DNA of 42,546 nucleotides from CAZGTQ01 sp964528575 (GCA_964528575.1 CAZGTQ010000123.1:1-42546), one strand, 5' to 3'. Shown: positions 33,308 through 42,389, counted from the first letter of the stretch. The notes: generated by a model not told the origin, from the sequence alone. A program made the numbers and translations.

Positions 33308-35166
33308 ATGGCTGACGAGACGAGCGCTGCACGGCACAATAACACAAGTCCGACAGAGCGTTTGCTCGTCGCGTGCTCCCCCACGTTGCCCCCTGCCTCC
33401 CACAGGGCCGCGCTCGTCTCCTTGGGCGTCTGCGCGGCCGGTTGCGCCGTCGCGTGCGGCGATCGGGAGCCCCCGGCGCGCGACCCCGGTTCCCCGGTCG
33501 GGCCCCTCGCCGCCGACGCGCCGAACGCGCCCGGGCTTCGGTTCACCGACCAGGCGGCGGCGGCCGGGCTCGACGTCGTCTCCTGGTGCGGCTCGACGCC
33601 CGAGCGCAAGCGGACGATCCTCGAGTCGCTCGGACAGGGCGCCGCGTGGCTCGACGACGACCGCGACGGGCTGCTCGACCTGTACGTCGTCAACGGGTCG
33701 AGCCTGGAAGAGCTGCCCGATCCGCCGCCGACCGACCGCTTCTTCCGCAACCGCGGCGACGGCACGTTCGCCGACGTGACCGCCGCCGCCGGGCTCGCCG
33801 ACGCAGGCTGGGGCCACGGCGTCGCGGCCGCCGACTACGACAACGACGGCGACACGGATCTGTTCGTGTCGCACTGGGGCGCGCACCGGCTGCACCGGGC
33901 GAGCGCGACGGACGATCCCGCGGCGCCGACGCGCTACACCGACGTCGCCGCCGCCGCCGGCGTGGCGTGCGAGGCGGATCCGCCGTCGTGGGGGAGCGGC
34001 TGCGCGTGGGGCGACGTCGACGCGGACGGATTCCTCGACCTCTACGTCGGCCACTACCTCTCCTTCGACCCGGACGATCCGCCCGGCGGCGGCGGGACGG
34101 GCAACTGGAAGGGCGTGCGCGACGTGTTCGTGGGGCCGCTCGGCTGCGTCGCCCAGCGCGACCGCCTCTTCCGCAACCGCGGCGACGGCACGTTCGAGGA
34201 CGCGACCGAGCGCTCCGGCGTCGCCGCGGCCGCGCCGAGCTTCACGCTCGGCGTCCTGTTCGGCGACTTCGACCTCGACGGCGACGCGGACCTGTACGTC
34301 GCGAACGACTCGAAGGCGAACTACCTGTTCGTCAACGACGGCGCCGGTCGCTTCGAGGAGCGCGGCGCGCTCGCGGGCCTCGCCTACGGCGACCAGGGCA
34401 ACGCCCAGGCCGGCATGGGCGTCGACGCGGCCGACTGGGACGGCGACGGGCGGGACGACCTCGTCGTCACCAACTTCGACGACGACTTCAACACGCTCTA
34501 CCTCGCCCGCGGCCGCACGTTCGTCGACGTCACCGTGCGTTCGCGCCTCGCCGTCTTCTCACGGAACGTGCTGTCGTGGGGCTGCGGCCTCGTCGACTTC
34601 GACCACGACGGCGACCGCGACCTGTTCGTCGCGTGCGGGCACATCTACCCCGCGGTCGATCGCGACAAGCTCGACACGAGCTACCGCCAGGTGAACCAGC
34701 TCCTCGTGGCCGAGGGCGAGCGCTTCGTCGATGCCGGAGCGCGCTCCGGCCCGGCGTTCGCGGTCCTCGAGACCAGCCGCGGAGCCGCGTTCGGCGACTA
34801 CGACCGCGACGGCGACGTCGACGTGTTCGTGACGAACCTCAACCGGCCGCCGACGCTGTACCGCAACGACACGCTCGGCGCGGGCGCGTCGATCCAGGTC
34901 GCGCTCGCCGGCTCCCGCTCGAACCGCGACGGCGTCGGCGCGCGCGTGACGGTGCGCGCCGCCGGCCGCCTCTGGAGCGCCGAGCGCCGCGCTGGCGCCT
35001 CCTTCCTCTCGACGAGCTCGCCGTGGCTGCACTTCGGCCTGGGGGCCGCACGTCGCATCGACGCGATCGAGGTGCGCTGGCCTTCGGGCACCACGTCGAC
35101 GCACGGCCCGTTCGATCTCGACGAGCTCGGTCGCGGCGCGCGCGTCCTGCTCGCCGAGCCGACTGA
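33308..35166 (+). CDS. FG-GAP/VCBS and ASPIC/UnbV lipoprotein (frame lacks a stop at the expected end)
   Basis: The protein has a lipoprotein-like N-terminus (SLGVCAAGCAVACGDRE), then repeated FG-GAP/VCBS calcium-binding blades (AWLDDDRDGLLDLYVVNG, AADYDNDGDTDLFVSHWG, GDFDLDGDADLYVANDS, DYDRDGDVDVFVTNLN) forming a beta-propeller, then an ASPIC/UnbV domain (NRDGVGARVTVRAAG ... IDAIEVRWPSGTT). It should be surface or periplasmic and may bind a partner or polysaccharide. The domain ends near 35155, but its frame stays open to 40093, antisense to other genes. A TGA in another frame lies at 35164-35166; I end the gene there, assuming an indel. Starts at TTG 33362 or 33386 are possible and fit the signal peptide better than ATG 33308. 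Confidence 0.75.
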
Positions 35167-35203
35167 CAGAGCCGGACCGTCCGAGCCGCGTCCGAGCAGG
35201 CGG

Positions 35204-37807
35204 TCAGAGCCGCTCGCGCTCGGGCACGCGCGGCTCGCTCGGCAGGCGCAGCGTGAACGTCGAGCCGCGGCCGGGCTCGCTGCGCGCCGTCAAGTCGCCG
35301 CCCATGAGCCGCGCGAGCTGCAGGCTGATCGCGAGGCCGAGTCCGGTGCCGCCGTGGCGGCGCGTCGTCGACGGGTCGGCCTGCTCGAACGCGGCGAACA
35401 GGTCCACGAGCCGCTCGGGATCGATCCCGATGCCCGTGTCGGAGACCTCGAGCTCGATCCACTCGCCGCGGTCGCCGGCGCGGCGGGCCTCGACCGCGAT
35501 CTTGCCGCCCTCGGTGAACTTGCACGCGTTGCCGAGCAGGTTGAGCAGGCACTGGCGCACGCGCATCACGTCCGCGTTCATCCGCCCGACGCGCTCGTCG
35601 CAGCGCACGTCGAGCTCGTTGCGCTGCTCGGCGGCGAGCGGACGCACCGTGTCGGCGACCTGCCGGACGAGCGCGCAGACCTCGAACGGCTGGCTCGCGA
35701 GGCGGACCTTCCCCGCCTCGACCCGCGCGACGTCGAGCAGGTCGTCGATCAGCGTGAGCTGGTGGCGCGCCTGCTCGGCGATCTTCTTCAGATCGGGCAC
35801 GAGCGTCGTCGGGCTGTTGTTGTCCGCCTCCTCGAGCAACAGCTCGCAGTAGCCGAGGATCGCGTTGAGCGGCGTGCGCAGCTCGTGGCTGACGTTCGCG
35901 AGGAACACGGTCTTCGCGCGGCTCGCGCGCTCGGCGGCGTCCTTCGCTTCGCGCAGCGCGGCGGCGGCGAGCTTCTGGTGCGTCACGTCGCGCAGGACGA
36001 CCGTGAAGAGGCGCCGGCCGGGCAGCGGGACCTCGCTCGCCGAGAGCTCGATCGAGAACTCCTCGCCGTCGCGCCGCCGGCCGACGACCTCCACGGTCGC
36101 GCCGAGCGCGCAGGAGTCGCCGGTCGGCGGCGAGCGTCGCAGGAACGTCCACGCGTCGCCCCCGGTGCCCGCCGGGATCAGGCGTTCGATGCTGCTACCG
36201 ACGACGTGCGAGACCGGATAGCCGAACAGGCGCTCCGTCGCCGGGTTGGCGGACTGCACGGTGCCGGTCGCGTCGAGCGTGACGATCGCGTCGGCCGCGG
36301 CCTCGAGAATGGCGCGCTGGCGAGCCTCGCTCTCCTGCAGCGCGCGCTCGGCCGCGCGTCGCTGCGAAACGTCGCGCAACACCGCCACCGCGCCCGACGC
36401 GTGCGTCGCGTCCTCGGGACTGCGGACCGGCGTGCCCGTGACCTCGATCCACGTGCCCTCCGGCCGCGCCTCGTTGCGGATGAAGATCTCGACGTCGACC
36501 GACTTGTGCCCGCGCAGAGCGCGCGCGAGCGGGAGCTGCTCGGGCGGGAACGGCGTGCGCGCGTCCGGCAGGTAGAGGCCGTAGCGATCGGGCCACGCGT
36601 CCGGCGGCGCGTCCGTGATCCCGATCCCGACGATCTCCTCGGCGAGCGGGTTGAACAGCAGGAAGCGGCCGGCCGAGTCCGTGACGACGACGCCCTCGCC
36701 CATGCTCGCGAGGATCGAGTTGCGCTGCGCGATCTCCGTGCGCAGCCGCTCGTTCGCCTCGCGCAGCTCGTCGGTGCGCCGCTCGACCATCGCCTGCACG
36801 CGGCGCCCACGAAGCAGGAGCGTCGTGAGAAGAGCGGTGATCGCGAGCCCGGCGACGAGGATCGCGGTCCGTGCGGACGAGCCGAGGTGCTGCGCGAGGT
36901 ACGCGCGCGTCGGCGCGGTGCGTACGAGCCAGTCCCGACCGCCGCGCGAGATCGTTCGCTCCAGCAGCGGTTGCGCCGCCGGGTCGAGCTCCGTGCGCGC
37001 GTTCGTGCCGAGCAGCGTCTCGCTCCCCGGCTGCGACACGTCGGCGATGCTCGTGAACAGCGAAGGCGCCTCGTCGCTCGTGCCGCCGCCCAGGACGCGC
37101 TCCCAAGCGACGGCGCCGAGCACGAAGCCGCGCAGCGCTTCGCGGCGCGCCCGCGGCGAGTCGAGCGTCGCGCCGGAAACGTAGACCGGGAGCAGGACGA
37201 GCGTGGAGCGCAGCGGCGCGGCGCCGTGCGCGCGCCCGAGCGGCGGCGCGCACGCGAGCTCACCCGTCTCGCCGGCGCGCTCGAGCTCGTCGCGAAGCGC
37301 CGGGCGCGAGCCGAGGTCGTAACCCCACGCGCGCGCGTTCTCGTCGTACGGAACGACGAGCTCGAGCGGGTAGTACGCGTCCCGTTCGCCCGCGGCCACG
37401 AGGCGATCGCCGGAGTCCAGCTCGCGGATCTCGTACGCGTCCCGGCCCTCGCGCTGGCAGCTCAGCTCGTGTCGCGCGCGCTCGGCGGCGCTGACGCGCG
37501 GGACCCAGCCGAGCGAGCTCAACAAGCCGACGCGGCCGAGGCAGTCCGAGCCGAGCTGCTCGAGCTGGGCCGGCTCGAGCCGGTCGTTGGCGCGCCGGAG
37601 CTGACCGTGGCCGTGGAGCGCCTCGATCGCCGCGCCGAGACCGGACTCGACCTCGAGCGCGACGACGTGCGCGTCGCGCTCGAAGCGCGCGACCGCCAGC
37701 GACCACGCGCGCTCACGCTGGTCGTGCCACAAGAGGAGCGTCGCCGCGGTTCCCGCCACGCCCACCAGGACGGGGATCCACGTCCACGCTCGCCGGCTGA
37801 GGTCCAT
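35204..37807 (-). CDS. CHASE-PAS-PAS sensor histidine kinase
   Basis: The 867-residue inner-membrane kinase has a transmembrane helix at about 9-27, a periplasmic CHASE-type domain (YYPLELVVPYDENARAWGYD), a second helix at about 308-330, and two PAS domains (about 360-480 and 490-615; note FGYPVSHVVGSS). These are followed by a HisKA domain with the phospho-accepting His in FLANVSHELRTPLNAI (about residue 641) and a HATPase domain with N, G1 and G2 boxes (LLNLLGNACKFTEGG, VSDTGIGIDPE, GGTGLGLAISLQLA). There is no receiver domain, and no response regulator is in the window. CHASE domains usually sense small extracellular ligands. The ATG at 37807 has GGGAGA just upstream. Confidence 0.93.
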   Translation of the reverse strand: MDLSRRAWTWIPVLVGVAGTAATLLLWHDQRERAWSLAVARFERDAHVVALEVESGLGAAIEALHGHGQLRRANDRLEPAQLEQLGSDCLGRVGLLSSLGWVPRVSAAERARHELSCQREGRDAYEIRELDSGDRLVAAGERDAYYPLELVVPYDENARAWGYDLGSRPALRDELERAGETGELACAPPLGRAHGAAPLRSTLVLLPVYVSGATLDSPRARREALRGFVLGAVAWERVLGGGTSDEAPSLFTSIADVSQPGSETLLGTNARTELDPAAQPLLERTISRGGRDWLVRTAPTRAYLAQHLGSSARTAILVAGLAITALLTTLLLRGRRVQAMVERRTDELREANERLRTEIAQRNSILASMGEGVVVTDSAGRFLLFNPLAEEIVGIGITDAPPDAWPDRYGLYLPDARTPFPPEQLPLARALRGHKSVDVEIFIRNEARPEGTWIEVTGTPVRSPEDATHASGAVAVLRDVSQRRAAERALQESEARQRAILEAAADAIVTLDATGTVQSANPATERLFGYPVSHVVGSSIERLIPAGTGGDAWTFLRRSPPTGDSCALGATVEVVGRRRDGEEFSIELSASEVPLPGRRLFTVVLRDVTHQKLAAAALREAKDAAERASRAKTVFLANVSHELRTPLNAILGYCELLLEEADNNSPTTLVPDLKKIAEQARHQLTLIDDLLDVARVEAGKVRLASQPFEVCALVRQVADTVRPLAAEQRNELDVRCDERVGRMNADVMRVRQCLLNLLGNACKFTEGGKIAVEARRAGDRGEWIELEVSDTGIGIDPERLVDLFAAFEQADPSTTRRHGGTGLGLAISLQLARLMGGDLTARSEPGRGSTFTLRLPSEPRVPERERL

Positions 37808-38144
37808 CGGGCTCTCCCGAGGCAGGATAGCGCACGGCGGGCGGCGCGCCGGGCGCGGTCCGCGCGGACGCCGCGTCCGGTCTCCGCGACGAGCCCGCCG
37901 CCCGCCACCGCTCCGTTCCCGCGCCGTTCCCACCAGAGGAGCAGAGAGGAGCAAAGAGTGTTCCTACGGAAGCCGGTCGTTGCGAGCCGCGCTCGGCGCA
38001 TTCCCGCGAGCGGTTCGCCGCGCTCGACTTCGCCGCCGCGCTGCCTGGACAAGGTCGCCGGCTTCGGGTCTGATCCCTTCGGGATGCTCGGCGTACTCAC
38101 GTCGAGCGAGCGACAAGAAGAAGTTGCCCTCCAAGGAGGAGACC
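37808..38144. other. Intergenic region between divergent kinase and DUF3332 genes
   Basis: About 337 bp with no convincing gene. Small frames on both strands have no ribosome site or known domain. The stretch should contain promoters for both directions, but I could not pick a clear -35/-10 pair. A short inverted repeat ATCCC-TTC-GGGAT occurs at about 38076-38088. Confidence 0.45.
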
Positions 38145-38390
38145 ATGAAACGAAGCTGGTTGGCAGGCGCCCTCGCGGCCGCGCTCTTGTGCGGTTCGTG
38201 CATCGGGCCGAACAACGCGTTCAACGGCCTGCGCGATTGGAACGGCGATGTTTCCGACAGCAAGTGGGGACGCACGATCGTCCACGCTGTCTTTTACATC
38301 ATCCCGGTGTATCCCCTGGCGCTGCTCGGCGACATCGTGATCTTCAACTCGATCGAGTTCTGGGGCGGCGACGCCCCGTTCGGCGACTGA
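38145..38390 (+). CDS. Small DUF3332-type lipoprotein
   Basis: The 81-residue protein has a lipoprotein signal ending LLCGSC (Cys19). The rest, including the segment AFNGLRDWNGDVSDSKW and the hydrophobic end PVYPLALLGDIVIFNSIEFW, matches the DUF3332 pattern of small predicted lipoproteins with a hydrophobic C-terminal half and the invariant IEFW. It carries a textbook Shine-Dalgarno (AAGGAGG, 6 nt before the ATG). The function of the family is unknown. It stands alone and is followed by a strong hairpin. Confidence 0.88.
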   Translation: MKRSWLAGALAAALLCGSCIGPNNAFNGLRDWNGDVSDSKWGRTIVHAVFYIIPVYPLALLGDIVIFNSIEFWGGDAPFGD

Positions 38391-38400
38391 GAGATCGTCG

Positions 38401-38433
38401 CGCCGCCGCGTGCGCTGTGCGCGCGCGGCGGCG
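38401..38433 (+). terminator. 10-bp GC hairpin after the DUF3332 gene
   Basis: CGCCGCCGCG (38401-38410) pairs perfectly with CGCGGCGGCG (38424-38433) around a 13-nt loop, starting 10 nt after the stop. No U-tract follows. The hairpin also lies downstream of the convergent thioredoxin-fold gene and could serve both. Confidence 0.6.
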
Positions 38434-38476
38434 TGCACCCGTGGCGCGCGACGTACTCGCGCTGCGCCGCGGGCGC

Positions 38477-39484
38477 TCAAAGGCTCTCGAGCGCGTGCTC
38501 GGCGGCGGCCGCGATCCTGCGCGCGCGCGTCGCCAGAGAGGGCTCGCCGACGTCGTCGGCGAAACGGCGCAGCTTGTCGGGCAGCCCTTTGCGAGGCGCC
38601 TTCGACTCGAGCGGCCGCAGGAGCTTCGCGAGCTTCTCCTCGAGCGTCCGCACAGCCTCCGCTTCCGGCGTCTCGAGCGGCGCGAGCAGAGCGCGCGCTT
38701 CTGCGCTCCACGCCGCGTGCCCCGCGACCGCCCCGACCAGGGCGCGGGCGCTCTCGAGCGCTCTCGTAGGACGTCCCGTCTCGGCGAAATGGACGACCGA
38801 GCGCTTCCAGGACGCGAAGCGACCATCCACCTCCGCGGCCGCCGCGCCGACTTGCGCGCTCGGTTCCGCGCTCGCCGCGACCTCGTCGAGACGCCGCCGC
38901 GCCGCGCCGAGCTGCTTCGCGCCGAACGCCAGCGCGCGGACCTCGCGCGCGACCGCGTCGTCGCCCCAGCCCTCCTCGGCGCGCTCGAGCTCCGCCTCGA
39001 TCGCCTTGTCGACGTTGCGCAGCCCCTGGTAGCTGCCGGCGTACAGCACCGTGCCGTCGATCCCGACGAGCGCGAGCACCGGCGGCGGCCCCGTCTCTTG
39101 CTCCCAGCGGTACGGCAGGAACTGCCGGCGCAGCAGCGGGCACGTCGAGCCGGGGAGCTCCTTCAGCGCGAGCGCCTCGACGTACGTCTCGTCGTGCTCC
39201 TTCTCGTCCTCCATCAGCAGCACGACCAGGCCGCCTGCGCCGTGCTCCGCGAGCAGATCCAGCGCTCCGCGCGCCGCCTCGGTGCCTCCGAAGACGTTCG
39301 AGAAGAGCGCGAGCACGACCGGCTGGCCGCGGTACTCGGACAGGCGCGTGCGGCCGTCGCCGCGCAGGATCGAGCGAAACTCGATCTCGGGCGACGGCTC
39401 GCCCGGGCCGACGTGCTGCGCGCGCGCGACCGCGGCGACGAGAGGGAGGATCAGAATGGCGCGAACGAGGGGCGTGGAGGACAT
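38477..39484 (-). CDS. Exported thioredoxin-fold protein without CxxC
   Basis: The 335-residue protein has a signal peptide (VRAILILPLVAAVARAQ, cleavage after AQ or ARA). Residues about 25-160 follow a thioredoxin/peroxiredoxin-like fold (GEPSPEIEFRSILRGDGRTRLSEYRGQPVVLALFSNVFGG is the usual redoxin start), but the active-site position reads FSNVFGGTEA, without cysteines. A cis-Pro-type segment (PPPVLALVGIDGTVLYAG) is present. The C-terminal ~170 residues are helical and charged. A redox role is therefore unlikely; a binding or chaperone role is possible. GGAG lies 8 nt before the ATG. It is 58 nt downstream of the DUF3500 gene and probably co-transcribed with it. Confidence 0.78.
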   Translation of the reverse strand: MSSTPLVRAILILPLVAAVARAQHVGPGEPSPEIEFRSILRGDGRTRLSEYRGQPVVLALFSNVFGGTEAARGALDLLAEHGAGGLVVLLMEDEKEHDETYVEALALKELPGSTCPLLRRQFLPYRWEQETGPPPVLALVGIDGTVLYAGSYQGLRNVDKAIEAELERAEEGWGDDAVAREVRALAFGAKQLGAARRRLDEVAASAEPSAQVGAAAAEVDGRFASWKRSVVHFAETGRPTRALESARALVGAVAGHAAWSAEARALLAPLETPEAEAVRTLEEKLAKLLRPLESKAPRKGLPDKLRRFADDVGEPSLATRARRIAAAAEHALESL

Positions 39485-39542
39485 GGCGCTCTCCTGATGC
39501 GCCTGGACGGCGTGGTCGCGCGCGAAATCCCGCGCTTTCGCG

Positions 39543-40598
39543 TCAGAGCTCGCGCCGCTCGCCCCAGCCGCTCCCGTACTCGTTGGTCGGGTCGCGGTAG
39601 ATCGAGTGCAGGTGGTCGAGCGGGTTGCCGCCGAGGTCTTGGCAGGCGTACTCGAGCAGCACCGACGGTCCTTGCAGGCGCCACGAGACGTCGCCGTCCG
39701 CGCTCGTCGGCCCGCGCCACGCGAAACGCATCCGCTCGATCTCCGCCTCCAGCGCCTCCAAGCGCGCGGCGGCGCGCGCCTCGGGCAGATCGCCGACGAA
39801 CGCGTGCAGGAGAGCGCGCAGCCGCTCGCGCTGCGCGTCGTCGAGCGTCCCGCAGTCCAGACCCTCGGGCTCGGGCACGATGCCGTCGCGGCCGGCGCCC
39901 GCCACCATCTGGCCGCGCCGCGGCGAGACGAGCGCGGCGGCGCGCTGCTCCTCGTCGAGCGAGGCGAGCAGCGCGTACGCCGCGTCGGTCTCGATGGCGA
40001 GCGGCTCGATGCGCTCGCCGCCGCGCTCGTACGCCGACGGCTGCGCGCCGAAGAACGACGGCGACAGCGCGACGCGGCCTGCGTCGAACGTGAGATTGAG
40101 CGCGAGGTGGTGGCCGTCGAGCTGGAGCGCCCAGCGCGCGTCCGGCGCCGGCGCGCCGAAGAGCACGAGCCAAAAATTCTCGGCGCCGAAGCCGGGACGC
40201 GGCTCGCCGCCCGGCAGCAGGCGGTCGTCGGCGAGCACCACGTCGCGCGTCTTCGTCCAGCCCTGCGCGCTGAGCGCGCTCGCGAGCAGATCGCACGCTC
40301 GCTCGAGCTGCGCGCGGTCGAGATCGCCGAGCCGCACGCCGTTCTCGACGGGGCGCGGCGGCACGTTCGTCCAGCGGCGGCGCTCGTCGCTGTCGAGCGG
40401 CAGCGCGCAGCGCGAGCGCAGCTCGTCGCCCAGCGACGCGAGGAACGCCGCCGCCGCCGCCGCGGGCTCGCCGCGCTCGGGCGCGTACGTCGCGAGCACC
40501 TCGCTCGCGAGCGACGGGTACGGGTCGGCCGCCGGCCGCGCGATCAGCGCGAGCGCGAGCAGCAGCGCGAACGAGGAGGGCAGCGCGACGCTCTTCAT
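39543..40598 (-). CDS. Exported DUF3500-type protein
   Basis: The 351-residue protein has a signal peptide (SFALLLALALIARPAA). The body matches DUF3500: the W-x-N-x-P-P segment (RRRWTNVPPRPV), the phrase LGDLDRAQLERACDLLASALS, the block WALQLDGHHLALNLTF, and the C-terminal RFAWRGPTSADGDVSWRLQGP and HLHSIYRDPTNEYG. The family function is not established; the His-rich core (DGHHL, HLHSIYRD) suggests metal or ligand binding. The ATG at 40598 gives the signal peptide, although the frame continues upstream as a shadow. It is divergent from the LACTB-like gene. Confidence 0.88.
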   Translation of the reverse strand: MKSVALPSSFALLLALALIARPAADPYPSLASEVLATYAPERGEPAAAAAAFLASLGDELRSRCALPLDSDERRRWTNVPPRPVENGVRLGDLDRAQLERACDLLASALSAQGWTKTRDVVLADDRLLPGGEPRPGFGAENFWLVLFGAPAPDARWALQLDGHHLALNLTFDAGRVALSPSFFGAQPSAYERGGERIEPLAIETDAAYALLASLDEEQRAAALVSPRRGQMVAGAGRDGIVPEPEGLDCGTLDDAQRERLRALLHAFVGDLPEARAAARLEALEAEIERMRFAWRGPTSADGDVSWRLQGPSVLLEYACQDLGGNPLDHLHSIYRDPTNEYGSGWGERREL

Positions 40599-40754
40599 CG
40601 GGTCGAGCTTCGGCTGGGCGGTCGATCTGCGCAAGCCGGCCGCTCGGCGCCCCGCGCGCCCGTCGCGGTCCGGCGCAGCCCCAGATCGTCGTGGCAGCGC
40701 GCCGCGCGCGCTCCGATACTCGGCGGGTGCCCCCCGGCTCTCGAAGGAGGTCCC

Positions 40755-41849
40755 ATGCGCGCGCTCTCGCTCTCGGCCGTCCTCACCCTCGTGCTCGTCG
40801 TCGCCGCGCCGCCCCTGGGCGCGCAGAGCGGGGCGAACGGCGCCGCGACGCGCCCCGCGCTCGCCGACTCGATCGCGCAAGCGCGAGCGCTGGTGGAGGA
40901 GAGCGTCGCGGTCGTGCCCGGGCTCTCGATCGCGGTCGGGCGCGAGGGGCGCATCGTGTGGGCGGAGGGCTTCGGTTGGGCAGATCTCGAGCAGCGCGTC
41001 CCGGTGCGCACGACGACGCGCTTTCGCATCGGGTCGGTGTCGAAGCCGTTCACGGCCGCGGCGGTCGCGCTGCTCGTCCGGCGCGGCGCGCTCGACCTCG
41101 ACCGCCCGGTGCACGAGTACGTGTCGTCGTTCCCGGCGCACGATCCACCGGTCACGACGCGGCTCGCCGCAGGCCACCTCGCCGGCATTCGCCACTACCG
41201 CGGCCTGGAGTTCCTGAGCGCGCGGCCTTACGCCGACGTCCGCGCCGGGCTCGCCATCTTCCAGGACGATCCGCTGATCGCGACGCCGGGCGAGCGCTAC
41301 TCCTACTCGAGCTACGGGTGGAACCTCGTCGCGGCGGTCGTCGAGGTCGCGGCGGAGGAGGAGTTCCTCGCGTTCATGCGCGACGAGGTGTTCGAGCCGC
41401 TCGCGATGCGCTCGACCGGTCCCGACCACGTGCGCACGCTCGTGCAAGAGCGCGCGCGCCCCTACGAGCGCGCCGGCGACGGCGGTTTCGTCAACGCGCG
41501 CCACGTCGACAACAGCTCCAAGTGGGCCGGCGGCGGCTTCCTGTCGACGCCCGAGGACATGGTCCGCTTCGGCCTCGCGCACCTCGAGCCGGGCTTCCAC
41601 GACGCGGAGTCGCTCGAGCTCCTGTTCACGTCGATGCGGACGAGCGCGGGGGCGCCGACCGGCTACGGGCTGGGCTGGTCCGTCGCGCAGGGCGACGGCC
41701 GGCGCACGCTCCGCCACGGCGGCGGCTCGGTCGGAGGCACGACGGGGCTCGCGCTGTACCCCGACACCGGGGTCGTCGTCGCGCTGGTCGCCAACCTCTC
41801 GGACGCGTCGCTGCCGCGCACCGAAGCGATCGCGGAGCTGTTCGAATGA
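40755..41849 (+). CDS. LACTB-like serine beta-lactamase-fold hydrolase
   Basis: The 364-residue protein has a signal peptide (ALSLSAVLTLVLVVAAPPLGAQ) and the three active-site elements of class-C/LACTB hydrolases: SVSK (Ser94, Lys97), the tyrosine motif YSYSSYGWN (about 178-186) and HGGGS (about 320). Phrases such as PVTTRLAAGHLAGIRHYRG and SSKWAGGGFLSTPEDMVRFG resemble mitochondrial LACTB far more than AmpC, so a peptidase or esterase role is more likely than antibiotic resistance. AAGGAGG lies 4 nt before the ATG. The stop overlaps the next gene's start (ATGA). Confidence 0.92.
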   Translation: MRALSLSAVLTLVLVVAAPPLGAQSGANGAATRPALADSIAQARALVEESVAVVPGLSIAVGREGRIVWAEGFGWADLEQRVPVRTTTRFRIGSVSKPFTAAAVALLVRRGALDLDRPVHEYVSSFPAHDPPVTTRLAAGHLAGIRHYRGLEFLSARPYADVRAGLAIFQDDPLIATPGERYSYSSYGWNLVAAVVEVAAEEEFLAFMRDEVFEPLAMRSTGPDHVRTLVQERARPYERAGDGGFVNARHVDNSSKWAGGGFLSTPEDMVRFGLAHLEPGFHDAESLELLFTSMRTSAGAPTGYGLGWSVAQGDGRRTLRHGGGSVGGTTGLALYPDTGVVVALVANLSDASLPRTEAIAELFE

Positions 41850-42376
41850 GCGCCGAGGCGGTGAACGCCGATGCGGGGCCGGGCGAGACCGTCCACGCCG
41901 TCGAGTACGCCTTCGACGAGCGGTTCGTGCGGCGCGTGCTGCGGCGCGCGGCGCGCCGGCGGATGCTCTGGGGCGCCGCCGTGATGGCCGTCCTGTTCGT
42001 GCTGGCGGCGGCCGCGTCGGACGTCGACCCCCGGCTGTTCCTCGCAGCCGGCGCGATCGCGATCCCCCTCGGGTGCGTCGTCGGCTATCGGCTGCGCCTG
42101 CGGCTGGCCGGCGGCCGTCTGTACGAGCTGTGGTCGAAGCAGGCGCCCAACCGGCGCTTCCACTTCACGTTCGACGACGAGGGCTTCTCGGCCCACGCCG
42201 GCGAGAGCCGCAGCCGCTATCGCTGGAGCGACGTGCGCCGGCTGCGGCGTCACGACGACCTGTGGATGCTCGAGATCGCCAAGGGGATCGGCCTGTTCCT
42301 GCCGCCGTCCCGCGCGAGCGAAGAGACGCGCGACTACATCGTCCAGCGCTGCCGCGCGGCCGGTGTTCGCGTCTGA
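41846..42376 (+). CDS. YcxB-like membrane protein
   Basis: The 176-residue protein has a polar N-terminus, two transmembrane segments (WGAAVMAVLFVLAAAAS and LFLAAGAIAIPLGCVVGY, about residues 42-58 and 64-82) and a C-terminal cytoplasmic domain of the YcxB/PH-like type (FHFTFDDEGFSAHAGES, RYRWSDVRRLRRHDDLWML, LFLPPSRASEE). Function is unknown. The ATG overlaps the stop of the LACTB-like gene by 4 nt, so the two are probably translated together. Confidence 0.82.
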   Translation: MSAEAVNADAGPGETVHAVEYAFDERFVRRVLRRAARRRMLWGAAVMAVLFVLAAAASDVDPRLFLAAGAIAIPLGCVVGYRLRLRLAGGRLYELWSKQAPNRRFHFTFDDEGFSAHAGESRSRYRWSDVRRLRRHDDLWMLEIAKGIGLFLPPSRASEETRDYIVQRCRAAGVRV

Positions 42377-42389
42377 GCCGCGCGCTCGA

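Noticed and set aside
31685..40093. An 8.4-kb open frame (2,802 codons) on the plus strand
   Set aside because: Only its 33308-35160 part has recognisable domains. The rest is Arg/Ala-rich and antisense to well-supported genes, as expected for stop-poor, very GC-rich DNA.
40755..41849. Antibiotic-resistance beta-lactamase
   Set aside because: Active-site motifs fit the family fold, but the flanking sequence resembles LACTB, not AmpC, and there is no ampR-like neighbour.
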